The position numbers were made by a program, and so were the translations under genes. A DNA stretch of 64,000 nt from an uncultured Oscillospiraceae bacterium (GTDB taxonomy: Bacteria > Bacillota > Clostridia > Oscillospirales > Oscillospiraceae). The notes under the pieces are model-generated. The model ran no database searches and was not told the origin of the DNA. It was given only the letters and a program-made list of their open reading frames with translations. Below are positions 60,350-64,000 of this stretch, in pieces (the stretch's first letter is position 1; each line of letters begins with the position of its first letter). Where the stretch lies: contig CAKTMC010000007.1 in NCBI GenBank assembly GCA_934573735.1, positions 39,379 to 103,378 of the forward strand, in the 5' to 3' direction.

Positions 60350-62512
60350 ATGATAGATTTTGAATTTGAATTTCAATATGCGGAGGAAAAAGCCCCGGTG
60401 CTTCGACGAACTTCCGGAAGTATTCCGGCGGGACGCTGTGTGGTGCTTTGCGGAGGCAGCGGATGCGGAAAATCTACGCTGCTGCGGTGCATCAACGGAC
60501 TAATCCCACAATTTTACGAGGGAGAGCTGAAGGGCTTTTGCCGCCTGAACGGGCAGGACACCGCCGGGCTGCGTATCGGCGAGATCGGCGAGCTGGCAGC
60601 ATCGGTATTTCAGGATCCGCGAAGTCAGTTTTTTACTGTGAACAGTTCCAATGAAGTGGCCTTCGGTCTTGAAAATCACGGTCTGCCGCATGATGAAATC
60701 CGGCAGCGGGTAGATGCGGCCTTCCGGATCTTCCATCTGGAGCGGCTGAAGAATCGCAATGTCTACGAACTGTCCAGCGGCGAGCGACAGCTCATCTCCA
60801 TCTTGTCCGCGTGGGCCATGGACACAGATATTTTTCTCCTTGACGAGCCAACGGCCAATCTGGACTTCGCAGCCACGCAGCAGTTAAAGGAGATTCTGCT
60901 TGCCCTGAAAAGGCAGGGAAAAACCCTGCTGCTCAGCGAGCACCGACTCTACTATCTTGCCGACATTGCCGATGAATATTGGGTCATGGCAGACGGCGAA
61001 ATCAAAGGAAAATACACTGCCGCAGAGGCAAAGGCGTTCTCGGCGGAGCAGAGACAAACACTTTCTCTGCGCACACTTGACCTTGCGGAGATCACCGTGC
61101 CGGAGAAAGAGCCGCTGCCGAAAACCGCGCCGACGGCGCTTGCCGTCTCAGATGTCCGCTATACATACGGCAGGAAGGCCGGAGATACCCTCTCCGGTGT
61201 CAGTTTTTCCGTCCGTGAGCATGAGATCGTTGGTCTCGTGGGCGCAAACGGCTGCGGCAAAACGACCATCGGCAAGCTGATTGCAGGGCTTTACCGCCCC
61301 TCCGGCGGCAGGATAATGCTTTTCGGAAAGCCGCAAAATCCAAAGCAGCTGCAAAAGCAAGTGCTGTTCATCCTTCAGGAGTCGGAGTTCCAGTTCTTCA
61401 CAGGCTCCGTCCTGCACGAACTGCAATACGGCCATGCGGTGACACCGGAGTTTGAAGCAAAAACGGAAGCGCTGCTGAAAAGTATGGATATGTGGGACTG
61501 CCGCGACCGGCATCCCTTTTCCCTCTCCGGCGGGCAGATGCAGCGTCTGACGCTGATGATGGCGTATCTATCCGACAAGCCGATCGTCATACTGGACGAG
61601 CCGACAGCAGGACAGGACGCGGAAAGTCTGGAGCGGTGCGCAGCGCTGATCCGGGAGATGCGGAAAGAAAAGACTGTTCTCATCATCACTCACGACCCTG
61701 AGCTAATTGCAGGTGCGTGTGACCGCTGCATTGGGCTGTCGGATGGGCATGCAGAAATAGAATTACCCGTTTATTCGGAACGAGATTTGCAAGCAACCCA
61801 GCGATATATGGAGGGCTTTCATCCTTCCGATGCTCCGGCGAAAAAACAGCATAAAGAACAATTCCACCCGGTGACAAAGCTGCTTTACTGGCTGACCCTG
61901 CTGGTCGTGATCTCCACATCCAACAACCACTTGGTTTATGCCGCATATGCCGCACTGATCCTGCTGACCGCAGCTGACGGCTGGTTCGGAACGGCGCTGG
62001 CAGGCGGGATGAGCTTTGGGGTGCTGTGGATAGCTAACGCCCTGGTGCCGGGCACGGTGTTTTCCTTCATGCTGGTGTTGTTCCCGCGGATCATCGCTAT
62101 CGGCATTTCCATGCGGACGCTGATTGGGCGAAATGAAGCCAGCCGCACCCTGGCAGCACTGCGTAATCTGCACCTGCCGGAGCGGCTCATTATGATCGTC
62201 GCTGTAATCTTCCGCTTCTTCCCTGTGCTGTCAGGAGACAGGAAGCTACTGCGGCAGTCCATCCGCACGCGGGGCGCATTTGCAACACCACTTCAGAAGC
62301 TGCGAGCGCTGCCATCCTATATTGAAATACTGACCGTGCCGATGGCTTTGCGCGTTATCCGCATCGCCGAGACGCTGTCCGCCTCCGCCGAAACACGGGG
62401 CATCGACTTAACCCGCCGCAAAAGCAACTATCTGTCGCTTCGGTTTTCTGCGTGGGATGTTGTGTTCTGCGTCCTGCTGGCAGCATCGATCGCCGCCGGC
62501 CTTATCCTGTGA
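60350..62512 (+). CDS. ECF transporter energising module: EcfA-EcfA-EcfT fusion
   Basis: A 720-residue protein joining three normally separate subunits. The first ATPase (residues about 1-230) has Walker A GGSGCGKST (35-43) and the signature LSSGERQL. The second ATPase (about 255-480) has Walker A GANGCGKTT and LSGGQMQR. The third part is a membrane T domain (about 500-720) with five or six helices and the ETRGI motif (compare ARG motifs of EcfT). Energy-coupling-factor transporters import vitamins or metals with a substrate-specific S subunit. The next gene encodes such a subunit. Confidence 0.92.
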   Translation: MIDFEFEFQYAEEKAPVLRRTSGSIPAGRCVVLCGGSGCGKSTLLRCINGLIPQFYEGELKGFCRLNGQDTAGLRIGEIGELAASVFQDPRSQFFTVNSSNEVAFGLENHGLPHDEIRQRVDAAFRIFHLERLKNRNVYELSSGERQLISILSAWAMDTDIFLLDEPTANLDFAATQQLKEILLALKRQGKTLLLSEHRLYYLADIADEYWVMADGEIKGKYTAAEAKAFSAEQRQTLSLRTLDLAEITVPEKEPLPKTAPTALAVSDVRYTYGRKAGDTLSGVSFSVREHEIVGLVGANGCGKTTIGKLIAGLYRPSGGRIMLFGKPQNPKQLQKQVLFILQESEFQFFTGSVLHELQYGHAVTPEFEAKTEALLKSMDMWDCRDRHPFSLSGGQMQRLTLMMAYLSDKPIVILDEPTAGQDAESLERCAALIREMRKEKTVLIITHDPELIAGACDRCIGLSDGHAEIELPVYSERDLQATQRYMEGFHPSDAPAKKQHKEQFHPVTKLLYWLTLLVVISTSNNHLVYAAYAALILLTAADGWFGTALAGGMSFGVLWIANALVPGTVFSFMLVLFPRIIAIGISMRTLIGRNEASRTLAALRNLHLPERLIMIVAVIFRFFPVLSGDRKLLRQSIRTRGAFATPLQKLRALPSYIEILTVPMALRVIRIAETLSASAETRGIDLTRRKSNYLSLRFSAWDVVFCVLLAASIAAGLIL

Positions 62513-62564
62513 TCGCCGTCTCTGCGACGTTCAACCATATTTCATTCAAAAAGGAGTCTTTACC

Positions 62565-63140
62565 ATGAGTACTGCAAACCCCAATAAACTGAAAGTCAAG
62601 GACATCATCACCGTTGTCCTGCTGGCTCTGATCAATGTGGTCATTTTCTTCGCCAGCTCCGTCCTGTACGCAACGCCCATTACCATCATTCTGATGCCGG
62701 TATTTTTCGCCCTGCTGGAGGGCATCGTCTACTTCATCATCGGCACGAAGGTGAAAAAGCCCGGTGCGATCCTCATTTACAGTATCGTCCGTGCCATTAT
62801 GGGCGGATACCTGCCGTACATCATCCTCTTTATTCTCTCCGGTGTCATTGCCGAGCTGCTGCTGTGGAAGATGGGCTACGGCAATGCGAAGGCGCTGACC
62901 GTCAGTTATGTCATCAATCAGGTGATGGCCGCCTTCGGCAGCACCATCATTCCCTATGCGATTGCTGCGAAAGCGATGGCGGATCAGATGGTCACCGATG
63001 GCCGTCAGGACGCCATCCTTGCCGCGTCCCAGATGCTGCAGTCCTGGGTATCCGTGGCGCTGGTGGCCGGTGTGATCGTGGCGGCCTTTATCGGCGCAAT
63101 GATCGGCAAGCGGATCGTGAAAAAGCACCTTGCTGCGTAA
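62565..63140 (+). CDS. MptD-family ECF transporter S component
   Basis: A 191-residue membrane protein with five or six helices starting at the ATG 8 nt after AAGGAG; the longer frame upstream overlaps the ECF gene end in another phase. The sequence (DIITVVLLALINVVIFFASS, FALLEGIVYFIIGTKVKKPGAILIYS, MGGYLPYIILFILSGVIAELLL) matches the MptD family of putative S components. The substrate is not established. Confidence 0.88.
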   Translation: MSTANPNKLKVKDIITVVLLALINVVIFFASSVLYATPITIILMPVFFALLEGIVYFIIGTKVKKPGAILIYSIVRAIMGGYLPYIILFILSGVIAELLLWKMGYGNAKALTVSYVINQVMAAFGSTIIPYAIAAKAMADQMVTDGRQDAILAASQMLQSWVSVALVAGVIVAAFIGAMIGKRIVKKHLAA

Positions 63141-63161
63141 TGCAGTCGAAAGGAGTTCACC

Positions 63162-64000
63162 ATGAAAGAAATTGAGCCAAATCGCTCCGCCGCCTCGTGG
63201 CTGGCAGAGCTGGCAAAAGGGCGGTACGGCGAGTACGCTTTGAGCGTCCTTACGGCGCTGCTGGGCGTCGCCTGCTCGCTTATTCCGTATTTCATCATCA
63301 TCCGGCTCATCACCGCACTGGTAAACGGCACGGCGGAGCTGACATACTGCCTGACGCTCTGCGCGTGGATGGCGGGCTTCTGGGTGCTGCGCTATGTGCT
63401 GCACAGCGTGTCCACATCCCTTTCCCACCATGCCACCTTCCATGTGTTAGCCAATACCCGCATACGGCTGCTGAATAAGCTGGTCACGCTGCCCCTTGGC
63501 ACGGTACTGGACCGTTCCTCCGGCTCGTACAAGAACATTATCGTCGAGCGCGTGGACTCCATTGAAACCACCCTTGCCCATTTGCTGCCGGAGATGACTG
63601 CCAACATTGTAGGCGCGCTGGCGGTGCTGGTGCTGCTGTTTATCGAGGACTGGCGCATGGGGCTTTCCATGCTGATCGTCGTGCCGCTGGGCGTTCTCTG
63701 CTTTATGTCCATGTTCAGCGGCTATCACGAGAAGTTTCAGCGCACGGTCACCGCGACAAAGACACTGAACGACACGGCTGTGGAATACATCAGCGGCATT
63801 GAGGTCATCAAGGCCTTCGGGCAGTCTAAGACCAGCTACGCAAAGTTCGTCTCCGCCGCAAAAGAGGGTGCGGACTGCTTCATCGACTGGATGCGGGGCA
63901 GCCTCTTCGGACAGGTGGCCGGAATGGCGATACTCCCTTCGACACTTCTCGGCATCTTGCCGGTGGGCTGCCTTCTCTATATGCACGGCACACTGTCGGC
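63162..64000 (+). CDS. ABC transporter with exporter-type membrane domain, 3' end outside window
   Basis: The frame is open from the ATG at 63162 (AAAGGAG before it) to the end of the window, 279 codons. The product starts (M)KEIEPNRSAASWLAELAKG and has four or five membrane helices of the type I exporter fold. The cytoplasmic segment VEYISGIEVIKAFGQSKTSY contains the coupling-helix motif typical of ABC_membrane domains. The ATPase domain must lie beyond 64000. Such half-transporters usually occur as pairs, so a second gene is likely to follow. Confidence 0.88.
   Translation, partial: MKEIEPNRSAASWLAELAKGRYGEYALSVLTALLGVACSLIPYFIIIRLITALVNGTAELTYCLTLCAWMAGFWVLRYVLHSVSTSLSHHATFHVLANTRIRLLNKLVTLPLGTVLDRSSGSYKNIIVERVDSIETTLAHLLPEMTANIVGALAVLVLLFIEDWRMGLSMLIVVPLGVLCFMSMFSGYHEKFQRTVTATKTLNDTAVEYISGIEVIKAFGQSKTSYAKFVSAAKEGADCFIDWMRGSLFGQVAGMAILPSTLLGILPVGCLLYMHGTLS

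Overview
The window looks like a chromosome segment of a GC-rich, anaerobic gut Clostridia, most likely Oscillospiraceae/Ruminococcaceae. The reasons are an Rnf complex, a flavodiiron protein with a rubredoxin, a bile salt hydrolase, an LCP-type wall-polymer ligase, a Spo0A-type domain, consensus sigma-A promoters with strong Shine-Dalgarno sites, and a Tn1549-like conjugative element. No rRNA, CRISPR array or replication origin was seen. The genus assignment is inference; no database could be searched.

Layout. 1-6 kb: a 5'-truncated thioredoxin-fold DUF255 protein, a flavodiiron protein, an uncharacterised TIM-barrel protein and a MATE transporter whose consensus promoter runs straight into a 15-bp perfect hairpin. 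6-21.7 kb (minus strand): a 16-gene surface-polysaccharide operon. It starts with an aminotransferase and a lipid-carrier sugar-phosphate transferase, continues with glycosyltransferases, an EpsG-like polymerase and decorating enzymes (acetyl-, LicD- and pyruvyl-transferases), and ends with a flippase. An LCP protein (22.3 kb) could attach the product to the wall. 23.4-28.8 kb: a 44-residue rubredoxin and the complete operon rnfC-D-G-E-A-B. 28.8-34.8 kb: a repeat-rich stretch with three palindromic or inverted repeat families, a transposase remnant, PlsC, a FabG-like SDR, an orphan MazF and a hypothetical gene. 34.8-37.1 kb: pyrimidine-nucleoside phosphorylase and bile salt hydrolase.

37.3-57.85 kb: an integrated conjugative element of exactly 20,500 bp in a tRNA-Ala(GGC) gene, bounded by a 57-bp perfect direct repeat of the tRNA 3' part. 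It has a mobilisation and type IV secretion block (MobC, relaxase, PcfB, VirD4, Maff2, TrbL/VirB6, PrgI, VirB4, lysozyme/CHAP) interrupted by a PIN/antitoxin pair. Cargo is a sigma factor, a membrane anti-sigma-like protein and a large lipoprotein, plus an XRE regulator, a standalone Spo0A DNA-binding domain, a highly structured non-coding region and a serine recombinase broken by three lesions. Eight copies of a 17-bp palindrome (CGTTTCACnRTGAAACG) are scattered through the element and none was seen outside it. Some copies lie in frame inside proteins. Four transfer genes have AUA or AUU where AUG is expected behind a good ribosome-binding site.

57.9-64 kb: a second serine recombinase lacking its catalytic N-terminus, probably the edge of another mobile element. 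It is followed by a TetR-controlled transport operon: an EcfA-EcfA-EcfT fusion, an MptD-family S component and an exporter-type ABC protein that runs off the window.
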